From Aminobacter aminovorans (GTDB taxonomy: Bacteria; Pseudomonadota; Alphaproteobacteria; Rhizobiales; Rhizobiaceae): a stretch of DNA of 64,000 nt. Numbering within the stretch: position 1 is the stretch's first letter; each line of letters opens with the position of its first letter. The stretch spans positions 4,603,501 to 4,667,500 of the forward strand of contig NZ_UFSM01000001.1 of NCBI RefSeq assembly GCF_900445235.1, in the 5' to 3' direction. Both the position numbers and the translations under genes were made by a program. This document shows, one piece after another, positions 28,398 through 36,735 of the stretch. The notes under the pieces were generated by a model. The model was not told the origin of the DNA and ran no database searches. It saw only the letters and a program-made list of their open reading frames with translations.

Positions 28398-28428
28398 GAC
28401 CCTCATCCGGTCCCGAAAGGGCACTGCC

Positions 28429-28815
28429 ATGCCACGGATCGCTTCAACCGTAGCGCTTTGCGCGCTGTCGCTCGCCGCCGGGCTTGCAACGGCTGCGGCC
28501 TGCTCACCCGGCGACCCCAGGCTCGCCGGACATTATTATCTCAACGGCGTGATGGAAGTCGGCTCCGAACTGCTGCTCAGGCCGAACGGCAGCTTCGAGT
28601 TCATGCTCGCTTATGGCGCCAACGACCAATACGGCAAGGGCTGCTGGGTGAAGCGCGGCGCGACCGTCGAGGTCATCCCTGCCGGGCGCAGCGCCGCCTC
28701 CCGCCGCCACACGCCGGACGACCGCGGCTTCGGCGGTCTGGTGCTGACGGTTTCCGGCCGGTCGCTGGTCTGGAACATCGCCGGCAGCGGCTACAAGGGC
28801 CGGTATGAACGCTAA
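28429..28815 (+). CDS. Secreted hypothetical protein
   Basis: 128 residues with a signal peptide (CALSLAAGLATAAACS). The mature domain of about 100 residues begins with CSPGDPRLAGHYYLNGVMEV and carries beta-rich stretches (GSELLLRPNGSFEFMLAYG; LVLTVSGRSLVWNIAGSG), suggesting a small periplasmic beta-barrel or sandwich. Two cysteines (mature residue 1 and in KGCWVK) could pair. Function unknown. It ends at a hairpin shared with the convergent tag gene. Confidence 0.72.
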   Translation: MPRIASTVALCALSLAAGLATAAACSPGDPRLAGHYYLNGVMEVGSELLLRPNGSFEFMLAYGANDQYGKGCWVKRGATVEVIPAGRSAASRRHTPDDRGFGGLVLTVSGRSLVWNIAGSGYKGRYER

Positions 28816-28820
28816 ACGCG

Positions 28821-28839
28821 TTCTCCCCTTGTGGGAGAA
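28821..28839. terminator. Hairpin between convergent genes
   Basis: TTCTCCC and GGGAGAA around a 5-base loop, between the stop codons of the secreted protein (28815) and tag (28854). No long T-run on either side; it may act as a weak bidirectional terminator or be an intergenic repeat. Confidence 0.45.
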
Positions 28840-28853
28840 GGAACTTGGCCCCC

Positions 28854-29498
28854 TCACACCGGCCGCTTGAACGCCTTGCGCTCGGCTTCGATCTTGCCGC
28901 GGCACATGCAGCCTTCGATATGATCGTTGACCATGCCCATCGCCTGCATGAAGGCGTAGACGGTGGTCGGGCCGACGAAGCTCCAGCCGCGTTTCTTCAA
29001 TTCCTTCGAAATGCGCGTCGACGTCGGCGTCGTCGGGTTGGCGATCAGCGTCGGATAGTCGACGACCTTGGGCCGTTCGTCCGGGCCGGGCTCGAACTTC
29101 CAGAACCAAGCCGCGAGCGATCCGGCCTCGTCGGCGAGTTCTCGAGCCCGTTTGGCATTGTTGATGGTCGAGACGATCTTGCCGCGATGGCGGACAATAC
29201 CGGGATTGCCAAGCAGCCTCTCGATATTGGTTTCGCCATATTCGGCGACCGTGTCGAAGTCGAAGCCGGAGAATGCCTCGCGAAAGCTCTCGCGCTTGCG
29301 CAGGATGGTCAGCCACGACAGGCCGGACTGGAACCCTTCGAGGCAGATCTTTTCGAACAGCCTGACGTCGTTGACGACCGGACGGCCCCATTCATTGTCA
29401 TGGTAGTGCAGATAATCGGGCAGCGTGCCCGGCCAGAAGCAGCGTGTCACCCCATCCGCGCCGACCATCAGGCCTGTCTTTTTCTCGTCCATGTCCAT
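28854..29498 (-). CDS. tag: DNA-3-methyladenine glycosylase I
   Basis: 214 residues. Tag-family signatures: RCFWPGTLPDYLHYHDNEWG near the start, FEKICLEGFQSGLSWLTIL, and the zinc-snap residues at both ends (Cys/His in RCFWPG and DHIEGCMCR). It removes 3-methyladenine from alkylated DNA, starting base-excision repair. Two in-frame ATGs (29498 and 29492) are possible; neither has a strong ribosome-binding site. The open frame further upstream runs into a palindromic repeat and is not used. Confidence 0.95.
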   Translation of the reverse strand: MDMDEKKTGLMVGADGVTRCFWPGTLPDYLHYHDNEWGRPVVNDVRLFEKICLEGFQSGLSWLTILRKRESFREAFSGFDFDTVAEYGETNIERLLGNPGIVRHRGKIVSTINNAKRARELADEAGSLAAWFWKFEPGPDERPKVVDYPTLIANPTTPTSTRISKELKKRGWSFVGPTTVYAFMQAMGMVNDHIEGCMCRGKIEAERKAFKRPV

Positions 29499-29517
29499 TC
29501 CGTTCGTTAACAGTCCA

Positions 29518-29567
29518 GTGCATGACCCCGAAAATCGAAAGCCGATTTTCGGAAAAGGATCATGCAC
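29518..29567. repeat. Palindromic intergenic repeat (50 bp)
   Basis: Outer arms GTGCATGA/TCATGCAC and a perfect 10-bp inner hairpin CCGAAAATCG/CGATTTTCGG with loop AAAGC. Elements of this type recur in Mesorhizobium intergenic regions. It lies 19 bases upstream of tag. Confidence 0.7.
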
Positions 29568-29579
29568 CGACCCAAAGTG

Positions 29580-29623
29580 TTACAGCGTCCTTTGCGCGTC
29601 CAAGAGGACGCGCGGCGCTGTAA
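29580..29623. repeat. Second palindromic intergenic repeat
   Basis: Outer arms TTACAGCG/CGCTGTAA and inner arms GCGCGTCC/GGACGCGC with loop AAGA. It lies 12 bases from the previous palindrome and seems to be a separate repeat family. Confidence 0.65.
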
Positions 29624-29809
29624 TCGCACTGATTTACCGGTGGTTTACCAGACTCCTGAACCGGCTGGTAACCACACCAAAAGCTTTCCTGACAATCTCG
29701 CATTTTAAGCAACCCGATTCATGTTTCGGTGGGAAGGCGCGGACAACATGACCCTGAAAAGGGAATGGGTCGTGCCCTGCCCCGCTGACGATCGAGTTGA
29801 GAGCACGTC

Positions 29810-30589
29810 ATGAGAAAACCTCTGATCCTGTTGGCATCGGCCGCCATGTTGGCCGAGCTTGTTTCGCCGGCTCTGGCCTATGACCGCTACGCCGAGCGGC
29901 CACCTGTCGTAGTGAGCCCCGACCTGTCGGCGCCCTGGGTGCTGCAGCTCGGACGCAATCCCGGCGAGGTGATGCCGCGTCAGCAGCGGCGTCCGCAGCG
30001 CGCCCAGGTTCAGGTCAGGCCGGCGGCACCGCGCGAGGCACCCCGCACCGCCCAGCGCCAGAAGGTCCGCCCCGACGGCGTGCAGACCGCAGCCTTGCGC
30101 GCCCCGGAAAAGCGCAGCGTGAAGCCGCAGATCAATCCGATCTACCTGCCCCAGACTGTCGCCTATGACGGTGCTGAGGAGGCCGGCACCATCATCATCG
30201 ATACGACGGAGAACTTCCTCTATCTCGTCGGGACGGACGGACAGGCGCGGCGCTACGGCGTCGGCACCGGCAAGCCGGGCTTCGAGTGGTCGGGCACGCA
30301 CAAGGTGACGTCGAAGCGCGAATGGCCGGAATGGCGGCCACCGGCCGAGATGATCGCGCGCGAACGCGCCAAGGGCCGCGTGCTGCCGGCGATGATGACC
30401 GGCGGCCCGGAAAACCCGCTCGGGGCGCGCGCGCTCTATCTCGGCTCGACGCTGTACCGCATCCACGGCACCAACCAGCCATGGACGATCGGCGGGGCTG
30501 TGTCGTCGGGCTGCATCCGCATGCGCAACGAAGACGTCATGGATCTCTACGAGCGCGTCGCGGTCGGCACCACTGTTATCGTCAGGTAA
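29810..30589 (+). CDS. L,D-transpeptidase (YkuD family)
   Basis: 259 residues. Signal peptide (LILLASAAMLAELVSPALA), a long Pro/Arg/Gln-rich linker (about 50-105), then a YkuD domain (about 125-259) ending with the nucleophile C235 in GAVSSGCIRMRN and the histidine in YRIHGTNQPW. It should cross-link peptidoglycan or attach proteins to it in the periplasm. The basic linker may contact the wall or outer membrane. A related enzyme lies 2 kb away at 31797 on the other strand, beyond the FolD paralogue. Confidence 0.92.
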   Translation: MRKPLILLASAAMLAELVSPALAYDRYAERPPVVVSPDLSAPWVLQLGRNPGEVMPRQQRRPQRAQVQVRPAAPREAPRTAQRQKVRPDGVQTAALRAPEKRSVKPQINPIYLPQTVAYDGAEEAGTIIIDTTENFLYLVGTDGQARRYGVGTGKPGFEWSGTHKVTSKREWPEWRPPAEMIARERAKGRVLPAMMTGGPENPLGARALYLGSTLYRIHGTNQPWTIGGAVSSGCIRMRNEDVMDLYERVAVGTTVIVR

Positions 30590-30828
30590 TCATCAGGTTA
30601 CGGGGGCGGAGCCGGCCGCAAGGCCAGGCTCCCATGCAAAAGGGCAGTGCGGCGGAAGACCGTGCTGCCCTTTTCGCATCGCGTGACGGCGGCTGGAAAT
30701 CTCACTCCGCGGCAAATTTCAGGAAAAATTGTTTAACATGGATGAAATTTGATCGGATCAACCCTTTTCATCCCGGGCGCGCCGAAGTATCCCGTTCCAA
30801 GCCGATGATGACCTGCGAAGGAAGACAT

Positions 30829-31752
30829 ATGCCGCCGCTCGACGACAACCGCTATCTCAAAGGCGGCCCCGTGGCCGCCCGCATCATCGCCGAAGTCCGC
30901 GCCGCCGCGCAGCAGGCGACGGATGAGGGTTTCCGCCCCAAGCTCGTATCGATCACCGTCGGCGACGTCGCCGCTGTCGACGTCTATGTCCGCAACCAGC
31001 GCGCCAAGGCCGAGCTGGCCGGCATCGACTTCGAGGAACGGCGGTTTCCGGCGGAGCTGACGGCAGGCGAACTGGAAGCGGCGATCCACGGCATGAACGC
31101 CGACCCGCGCGTCACCGGCATCATCATCCAGCGGCCGGTCCCGGCGCACATCCCGATCAAGGCGATCCAGGCGGCGGTGCATCCGCTGAAGGACGTCGAG
31201 GGCATGCACCCGGCCTCGATCGGCAACATCGTCTACAACCAGCTCGACCTAGCGCCGTGCACGGCCGCGGCCTCGGTCGAACTGCTGAAGGCGACCGGAC
31301 TCGACCTCAAGGGGCTTGAGGTGGTTGTCGTCGGGCATTCGGAGATCGTCGGCAAGCCGATCGCCTTCCTGTTGATGAGCGAAGGCGCCACCGTCACGGT
31401 GTGCCATCACATGACGCGCTCGCTGGCAGCCCATGCGCGCCGCGCCGACGCGCTTTTCGTCGCCGTCGGCAAGCCCAGGCTGATCAAGGCCGACATGGTC
31501 AAGCCCGGGGCCGCAGTCATCGACATCGGCATCAATTCCGAGACGCTGCCCGACGGTTCGAGCCGCATCGTCGGCGACGTCGACACCGAAAGTGTGAAGG
31601 AAGTGGCGTCGTGGATCACGCCGGTGCCGGGCGGCGTCGGGCCGGTGACGGTGGCGATCCTGCTGCGCAACACCATGGTGGCGCTCAACCGCCAGCGCGC
31701 CGTCTATCGCGCGACGTTCGGAACTGCCGAGGCAACGCTGGCCGCCGAATAG
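30829..31752 (+). CDS. folD: FolD-like methylene-THF dehydrogenase/cyclohydrolase paralogue, atypical active site
   Basis: 307 residues with both FolD domains: N-terminal catalytic region and C-terminal NAD(P) Rossmann domain (VVVVGHSEIVGKPIAFLLMS; ITPVPGGVGPVTVAILLRNT). Two conserved active-site positions differ: where E. coli FolD has YVASK with catalytic K56, this protein has YVRNQ (Q57), and the aspartate of DVDG is glutamate (E124 in KDVEGMHP). The glutamine of the VQLP block is kept (Q101). Cyclohydrolase activity may be lost or altered. ATG 30829 has AAGGAAG 5 bases upstream. A canonical FolD would be expected elsewhere in the genome. Confidence 0.9.
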   Translation: MPPLDDNRYLKGGPVAARIIAEVRAAAQQATDEGFRPKLVSITVGDVAAVDVYVRNQRAKAELAGIDFEERRFPAELTAGELEAAIHGMNADPRVTGIIIQRPVPAHIPIKAIQAAVHPLKDVEGMHPASIGNIVYNQLDLAPCTAAASVELLKATGLDLKGLEVVVVGHSEIVGKPIAFLLMSEGATVTVCHHMTRSLAAHARRADALFVAVGKPRLIKADMVKPGAAVIDIGINSETLPDGSSRIVGDVDTESVKEVASWITPVPGGVGPVTVAILLRNTMVALNRQRAVYRATFGTAEATLAAE

Positions 31753-31796
31753 GGCTTTGCGCCGGGTTCGCGCCGGCGCGCCCCACCCTACAGGTG

Positions 31797-32597
31797 CTAA
31801 AGCCGCCAGCTGTCCTGCTGTATCGGCTGCTGCGCCACCGGATTGGCAACCATCTGCAGCCCGTTGGTGACGACGATCGGCGTGCCGTCAGGCACGCGCC
31901 CGTAGAGGTCGATGACGTCCTGGTTGATCAGGCGGACACAGCCCGATGACACCGACTTGCCGATGGATGCCCATTCGGGCGAGCCGTGCAGGCGGTAGAG
32001 CGTGTCCTTGCCATCCTGGAAGATGTAGAGTGCGCGCGCGCCGAGCGGATTCTGCACACCTGGCTGCATGCCGCCCTCCCACTCGTTCTTTCCGGGGATC
32101 TGGCGGGCGCGATACTTTTCCAGCTCAGGCTGGCGGTCGATCATCTCGTTCGGCGGGAACCAGCGCGGCCAGGTCTGCTTCCATTCGATGACGCCGCGGC
32201 CGGCCCATTCGAAGCCGGCCCGGCCGAGGCCGACGCCATAGCGGATCGCCTCGCCATTGTCGGCGACGACATAGAGGAAATGGCCGGCCGTATCGATGAC
32301 CACCGTTCCTGGCGCTTCGCCGGTGGGGTCGGTCACGACCTGGCGGTAGTAGCGCGGATCGATCTTCTTGAAGGGTACGCCCGGAATGTCATAGCCATTG
32401 TCGTTGACCGGCGCATACATCATCTCAGGGTCGGCGAAAGACGGATCGTTGCGCATGGTGGGCGGCGGGGGTGCAGCAGGAAACGACGGTTCATAAGCCA
32501 CCCGTTCGCTGCGCGTCGTCGAGCATGCCGACAGGACGGCCGATGCTGCGCCAGTTGCTGCCAAGGCCAGCAACCTGCGGCGGGTGAATGTCGGCAT
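31797..32597 (-). CDS. L,D-transpeptidase lipoprotein (YkuD family)
   Basis: 266 residues. The N-terminus has basic RRRLLALAATG and a lipobox LSACS, so it should be a lipoprotein. The YkuD domain (about 105-235) ends in VSSGCVRLINQD with nucleophile C220 and the histidine in YRLHGSPEWA. Its wording around the active site (NPLGARALYIF; FEWAGRGVIEWKQTWPRW) is close to the enzyme at 29810, so the two are paralogues of one subfamily. Start ATG 32597 follows GGAAG. It is convergent with the FolD paralogue. Confidence 0.92.
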   Translation of the reverse strand: MPTFTRRRLLALAATGAASAVLSACSTTRSERVAYEPSFPAAPPPPTMRNDPSFADPEMMYAPVNDNGYDIPGVPFKKIDPRYYRQVVTDPTGEAPGTVVIDTAGHFLYVVADNGEAIRYGVGLGRAGFEWAGRGVIEWKQTWPRWFPPNEMIDRQPELEKYRARQIPGKNEWEGGMQPGVQNPLGARALYIFQDGKDTLYRLHGSPEWASIGKSVSSGCVRLINQDVIDLYGRVPDGTPIVVTNGLQMVANPVAQQPIQQDSWRL

Positions 32598-32690
32598 AGA
32601 GGCTTCCAATGCGATTTCGATCTGTTGCAACGCACGGAGCCTTCGCACGTTCCACCCGCCAAGTTCAATCCCGAACGGTCGAGGCTCTGG

Positions 32691-33002
32691 TCAACTCTGG
32701 TTGTAGTCGCTGCGCATCGGCTGCCACATCGAGATGTCGCGCGGTGCGGCCAACAATTCCTCCAGAGCTGCGTGCCATTCCTCGCGATAGGGCCGCTTGA
32801 GCTGCACATCCAGCACATCCTGGTGATCAGCCCAGGTTTCGTGCAACAGGAAACGGTTTTCGTCGGCCGGGTCGCTGTGCAGCGTCGCGCTGACGAACAT
32901 CGGCTCATGGCGCATCGTGTCGAGCACGCCATTGATCAGCTTGAGGTAGCGGGCGCGCTGTTCGGGGCGGACGTCGAAGCCGATGATGTAGGTGACGCTC
33001 AT
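32691..33002 (-). CDS. ABM-domain monooxygenase-like protein
   Basis: 103 residues, a single antibiotic-biosynthesis-monooxygenase (dimeric alpha-beta barrel) domain: VTYIIGFDVRPEQRARYLKL at the start and the typical FLLHETWADHQDVLDVQLKR in the middle. Members oxidise small quinones or degrade aldehydes, or act as haem or redox-linked proteins; the substrate here is unknown. ATG 33002 is supported by GAGGAAA upstream. It lies 127 bases after the stop of glcF and could be read through from the glc operon. Confidence 0.85.
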   Translation of the reverse strand: MSVTYIIGFDVRPEQRARYLKLINGVLDTMRHEPMFVSATLHSDPADENRFLLHETWADHQDVLDVQLKRPYREEWHAALEELLAAPRDISMWQPMRSDYNQS

Positions 33003-33129
33003 TGCAGTTTCCTCTGAATTGTCCGGCAAGGCGCCGTCCGAATGACGAGGAAAATGCCAGAGCCGCGCGCGGCTTCAATGACCTCAGAGGTAATAGGTTC
33101 GATTTACTGCGTGCCAGATTGGCTGGTGC

Positions 33130-34455
33130 TCACTCGGCCATTGCCAACCTCGCCTCGGGCACCCCGGCCGGCTTCTCGCCGCCATAGGCCCAGTCGAGCA
33201 GCTTGACCGTGTGGATCACCGGCATGTTGGCGGCCGAAGCAATCTGGGTGATGCAGCCGATGTTACCGGTGGCGACGATCGCCGCCCCCGTGGACTCGAT
33301 GTTCTTGACCTTGCGCTCGCGCAGCTTTGCCGAAATCTCCGGCTGCATGATGTTGTAGGTGCCGGCCGAGCCGCAGCAGAGGTGGCCTTCGCGCGGCTCC
33401 TTGACGACGAAGCCGGCACGGGCAAGCAGGTCCTTGGGCTGGCGGGTGATCTTCTGGCCGTGCTGCATCGAGCACGCCGAGTGATAGGCGACGGTCAGGC
33501 CGGGTTTGCGCTGAGGTTCGGGCAGGTCGAGGGTGACAAGATACTCGGTGATGTCCTTGGCCAAGGCCGAAACCCGCGCCGCCTTTTCGGCATAGGCCGG
33601 GTCGAGGCGGAGCATGAAGCCGTAGTCCTTGATGGTGGTGCCGCAGCCGGAAGCGGTGATGACGATGGCATCGAGCCCGCCCTTTTCGATCTCTTGCGTC
33701 CAGGCATCGACATTCTGCCTGGCCTGATCGAGTGCTGCTTCTTCACGGCCCATGTGGTGGGCGAGTGCGCCGCAGCAGCCCTCGCCCTCGGGCACGACGA
33801 CCTCGATGCCGAGCCGGTTGAGCAGCGACACCGTCGCCTCGTTGATGCCGGGGTCGAGCACCGGTTGGGCGCAGCCGGTGAGGATGGCAACACGGCCGCG
33901 CACGGCCACCTTCGGCGCGTGCACGCCCGGCTTTTCCAGCGACGATGCCACCGGCACAGAAGCAGGTGCCAGGCGGAGCATGGCAGCGATGGGCTTGAGC
34001 GCAGCTACCTTGTCGAAGGCACCGGCAAAGGGCCGGCCGAGCTTCGCCAGCTTGAGGGCGGCACGGAAGCGGCCGCGATGCGGCAGCACCAATGCCAGCA
34101 GTGCGCGCGTCAGCCGGTTGGCCAACGGACGCTTGTAGGTCTTCTCGATATGGGCACGGGCATGATCGACCAGATGCATATAGTTCACGCCGGAGGGGCA
34201 TGTGGTCATGCAGGCGAGGCAGGACAGGCAGCGATCGATGTGGGTGACGATCTCCTTATCCGCCGGACGGCCGTTCTCCAGCATGTCCTTGATCAGGTAG
34301 ATGCGGCCACGCGGCGAATCCAGCTCGTTGCCGAGCGTCACATAGGTCGGGCATGTCGCCGTGCAGAAGCCGCAATGCACGCATTTGCGCAGGATCTTCT
34401 CCGATTCCTGGACATGCGGATCGGCAAGCTGGGCTGTGGTGAAATTGGTCTGCAC
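33130..34455 (-). CDS. glcF: Glycolate oxidase iron-sulfur subunit
   Basis: 441 residues. Two ferredoxin-type 4Fe-4S motifs near the N-terminus (CVHCGFCTATCPTY and CLSCLACMTTCPSGVNY) and two CCG (Cys-rich) domains further on (GCCGALAHHMG; HLCCGSAGTYN). This subunit passes electrons from the GlcD flavin to the membrane quinone pool. Translation begins at a GTG (34455). It follows the small membrane protein by 24 bases and is the last clear gene of the glc operon. Confidence 0.96.
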   Translation of the reverse strand: MQTNFTTAQLADPHVQESEKILRKCVHCGFCTATCPTYVTLGNELDSPRGRIYLIKDMLENGRPADKEIVTHIDRCLSCLACMTTCPSGVNYMHLVDHARAHIEKTYKRPLANRLTRALLALVLPHRGRFRAALKLAKLGRPFAGAFDKVAALKPIAAMLRLAPASVPVASSLEKPGVHAPKVAVRGRVAILTGCAQPVLDPGINEATVSLLNRLGIEVVVPEGEGCCGALAHHMGREEAALDQARQNVDAWTQEIEKGGLDAIVITASGCGTTIKDYGFMLRLDPAYAEKAARVSALAKDITEYLVTLDLPEPQRKPGLTVAYHSACSMQHGQKITRQPKDLLARAGFVVKEPREGHLCCGSAGTYNIMQPEISAKLRERKVKNIESTGAAIVATGNIGCITQIASAANMPVIHTVKLLDWAYGGEKPAGVPEARLAMAE

Positions 34456-34479
34456 GGCGTTATGACACTCTTTCGGTGG

Positions 34480-34857
34480 CTAGATCAGCCAGCTTTCGGG
34501 GTTCTTGATCGGCTCGCCGCGGCCCAGTGCCTGCAGGCCGATGATGCAGCGGACGATGAACCAGACGGCGACAGCGAACATCAGGATGAAGCCGATGAAG
34601 ACCATCATCAGCACGAAGGACACGAGCGCATAGATCAGGCCGATCCAGAAGGTGCGGATCAGCCATGTGTAGTGGCTCTCGACGAAGCCACCTGCCTTAC
34701 CCCGGTTCATGTAGGCCAGGACGATGCCGACAATACCGCTGATGCCGATCACCAGGCCAGCGAGATAGAGGATGTAGATGACCTGGACGTTGGTTGGGCC
34801 TGGATCGAGCCAGCGGTCGGTCTGGCGCGGGGTGAAATTCGGCTGCGGATCGCTCAT
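34480..34857 (-). CDS. Small membrane protein (DUF4870-like) within the glc operon
   Basis: 125 residues with three hydrophobic segments (VIYILYLAGLVIGISGIVGI; the region around WIGLIYALVSFVLMMV; GFILMFAVAVWFIVRC). The pattern resembles DUF4870-type membrane proteins. The ATG overlaps the glcE stop by 4 bases (ATGA), so it is translated with the glycolate oxidase subunits. It might anchor or assemble the oxidase at the membrane; that is inference from position only. Confidence 0.85.
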   Translation of the reverse strand: MSDPQPNFTPRQTDRWLDPGPTNVQVIYILYLAGLVIGISGIVGIVLAYMNRGKAGGFVESHYTWLIRTFWIGLIYALVSFVLMMVFIGFILMFAVAVWFIVRCIIGLQALGRGEPIKNPESWLI

Positions 34858-36107
34858 GATGGGGCTCCCTCTGTTGCTCCTATAGAGGTAGCAGAGTTGG
34901 ACGAATGCACCATCCTGCCCGGGTTGAGGATGGCTTTCGGGTCGAACTCGGCCTTGAGGCGCGCCGAAAGGGCTGCCAGCGCCGCCGGCTGCGGCTCGAA
35001 GACTGCCACGGAGGCGCGCCAGGCGGGGGTGGCGCGGACCAGCGTGGCATGGCCGCCGCCAAACTGCCTGATCAGACCACGCAGCAGATCCGCTTCCGGC
35101 TCGCCTTCCATGCGCAGCCAGACGAGGCCGCCCTGCCAGTCATAGAAGGCATCGCACGCCGCCTGCATGCGCAGCGCCAGCACCATATGATGGGCATTGG
35201 CCGGCGGCATCGAGATGCGCCAGACCGGCTTGTCATTGCCGTCGGCGAATGGCCTGACATCGCGGACATCACGCCAAAGCGTGCGCGACGCGTCCTCGGC
35301 GACCTCCTCGAGGGGGCCGGCATTGCCGAGCATCTGCCTGAGCTGGCCGAGGCGGTAGGCGACCGAGGGGCCGAAACCCTCGACGCGCAGCAAGGTCGCC
35401 GGGTCGCCGCCGAGCTTGCCGTCAAGCACGGTAGCCGCCATGCGCTCGGGCAGGTGTGCCGCGGACGACACCTCGGCGCTGGAGCCCATGGCAATCGACA
35501 TAGCGGCCGTGGCGTCGTCGTCGAGCAGGCCGCGGATGACCAGCGTGGTCTCGGTCTCGGCCGCGGGCAAAACCTTGAAGGTGACGTCGGTCGCCACCGC
35601 CAGCGTGCCCCAGGAGCCGGCCATGGCCTTGGACAGGTCGTAGCCGGTGACGTTCTTGACCACGCGCCCACCCGACTTGAAGGCCTCGCCGCGCCCGGAA
35701 ACGGCGTGGATTCCGAGGATGTGGTCGCGGGCAGCCCCCGCCTTGAGCCGACGCGGTCCGGCGAGGTTGGCTGCGAGCACGCCGCCGATGGTGCCGCGGC
35801 CCGGCGCGTTCCCCAGCAGCGGGCCATAGTCCATGGGCTCGAAATCGAAGCGCTGGCCATTGTCGGCGAGCAGCTTCTCGATCTCGGCCAGCGGCGTGCC
35901 TGCCCTGGCCGACAGCACCAGTTCGGCCGGCTCGTAAAGCGTGACGCCGGTAAGCTTCGAGAGATCCAGGGTGTGCTCGGCCTGCTGCGGCCGGCCGATG
36001 GCGCGCTTGGAGCCGTGGCCGACGATTTCGAGCGGCGCCTCTTCGGCGGCTGCCCATTGGACGGCGGCGAGGATGTCGGCTGATGTGGTGGGGGTGAAGG
36101 TGGTCAT
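34854..36107 (-). CDS. glcE: Glycolate oxidase FAD-binding subunit
   Basis: 417 residues of the FAD_binding_4 family: ILAAVQWAAAEEAPLEIVGH at the N-terminus, FAD-binding LLGNAPGRGTIGGVLAANLA, and VVKNVTGYDLSKAMAGSWGT. It pairs with GlcD and GlcF to oxidise glycolate to glyoxylate. In E. coli glcD and glcE are adjacent, but here about 1.3 kb with an ASCH protein gene and a repeat-bracketed DUF559 gene lies between them. One repeat copy begins 11 bases upstream of the ATG. Confidence 0.95.
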   Translation of the reverse strand: MTTFTPTTSADILAAVQWAAAEEAPLEIVGHGSKRAIGRPQQAEHTLDLSKLTGVTLYEPAELVLSARAGTPLAEIEKLLADNGQRFDFEPMDYGPLLGNAPGRGTIGGVLAANLAGPRRLKAGAARDHILGIHAVSGRGEAFKSGGRVVKNVTGYDLSKAMAGSWGTLAVATDVTFKVLPAAETETTLVIRGLLDDDATAAMSIAMGSSAEVSSAAHLPERMAATVLDGKLGGDPATLLRVEGFGPSVAYRLGQLRQMLGNAGPLEEVAEDASRTLWRDVRDVRPFADGNDKPVWRISMPPANAHHMVLALRMQAACDAFYDWQGGLVWLRMEGEPEADLLRGLIRQFGGGHATLVRATPAWRASVAVFEPQPAALAALSARLKAEFDPKAILNPGRMVHSSNSATSIGATEGAPS

Positions 36108-36117
36108 GGTGTGCGTG

Positions 36118-36170
36118 TCGCCCCTCTCCGCCTCGCTGCGCTCGGCACCTCTCCCCAGAGGGGCGAGGAA
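36118..36170 (+). repeat. CGCCCCTCTCCGCC-type repeat, copy 1
   Basis: A roughly 53-bp element starting TCGCCCCTCTCCGCCTCG and ending in a hairpin CCTCTCCCC/GGGGCGAGG. Nearly identical to copies 2 (36252-36301, inverted) and 3 (36735-36787). It lies 11 bases upstream of glcE. Confidence 0.85.
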
Positions 36171-36251
36171 ACTAGATTCTGCAATGTCGCGCCATGTATC
36201 GGCTCGACAGCTTGAACCGGCGTCGAAACTGGCGACGCTGCAAGGCTTGGC

Positions 36252-36301
36252 TTCCTCGCCCCTTTGGGGAGAGGTGCCGAACGCAGCGAGGCGGAGAGGG
36301 G
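36252..36301 (-). repeat. CGCCCCTCTCCGCC-type repeat, copy 2 (inverted)
   Basis: About 50 bp, inverted relative to copies 1 and 3, ending 5 bases from the DUF559 stop codon. With copy 3 it forms terminal inverted repeats around the DUF559 gene. Confidence 0.85.
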
Positions 36302-36306
36302 TCCGA

Positions 36307-36735
36307 TCATAGAACGTCTCCCGCTTCCAGTCGCGCCAGGACGAACCTGAGATCCGCTACCGCAACGTCCACATTCAGCTGTGCGGCCAGGGCTGCAAGG
36401 ATCGTTGAACAGATGCTCGCCCTTGCCTTCACCGCATCCGCGCTGGAGAAGCGCAGAACCGAATAGCCCTGCACTGGCATGAACTCGTCACGCTGGCGAT
36501 CGTAATCGCTGTCTGTGTGCTGCGAACCATCGAGTTCTACGACGAGCTTTGCGGTTCGACAGGCGAAGTCGGCGAAGTACGGCCCCAGCGGCATCTGGCG
36601 AACAAATTTGTGGCCGCCCAGGCGCTTGGCCTTGAGCTCGTCCCATAGCAACGCCTCGGCCGTGTTGTCGCGATGCCTGAGGGCCCGGGCACGACGATTT
36701 ATCTCGTCTGGTCGGCGACGGGTCGCGTGCGTCAT
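36307..36735 (-). CDS. DUF559 (Vsr-like endonuclease fold) protein
   Basis: 142 residues. A basic N-terminus (MTHATRRRPDEINRRARALR) leads into the DUF559 core: TAEALLWDELKAKRLGGHKF, VRQMPLGPYFADFAC, and the conserved LVVELDGSQH followed by D and R residues, and RFSSADAV. The ELDGSQH region is the presumed nuclease metal site of this restriction-endonuclease-like family; the biological role is not known. The ATG at 36735 directly abuts repeat copy 3, whose end supplies the ribosome-binding sequence (GGAGAGGGGCG). Copy 2 lies at the 3' end. It is inserted, same strand, within the glc operon. Confidence 0.9.
   Translation of the reverse strand: MTHATRRRPDEINRRARALRHRDNTAEALLWDELKAKRLGGHKFVRQMPLGPYFADFACRTAKLVVELDGSQHTDSDYDRQRDEFMPVQGYSVLRFSSADAVKARASICSTILAALAAQLNVDVAVADLRFVLARLEAGDVL

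Noticed and set aside
33211..35145. 644-codon rightward frame antisense to glcF, the small membrane protein and glcE
   Set aside because: Same cause: shadow of three well-recognised genes with strong motifs on the other strand.
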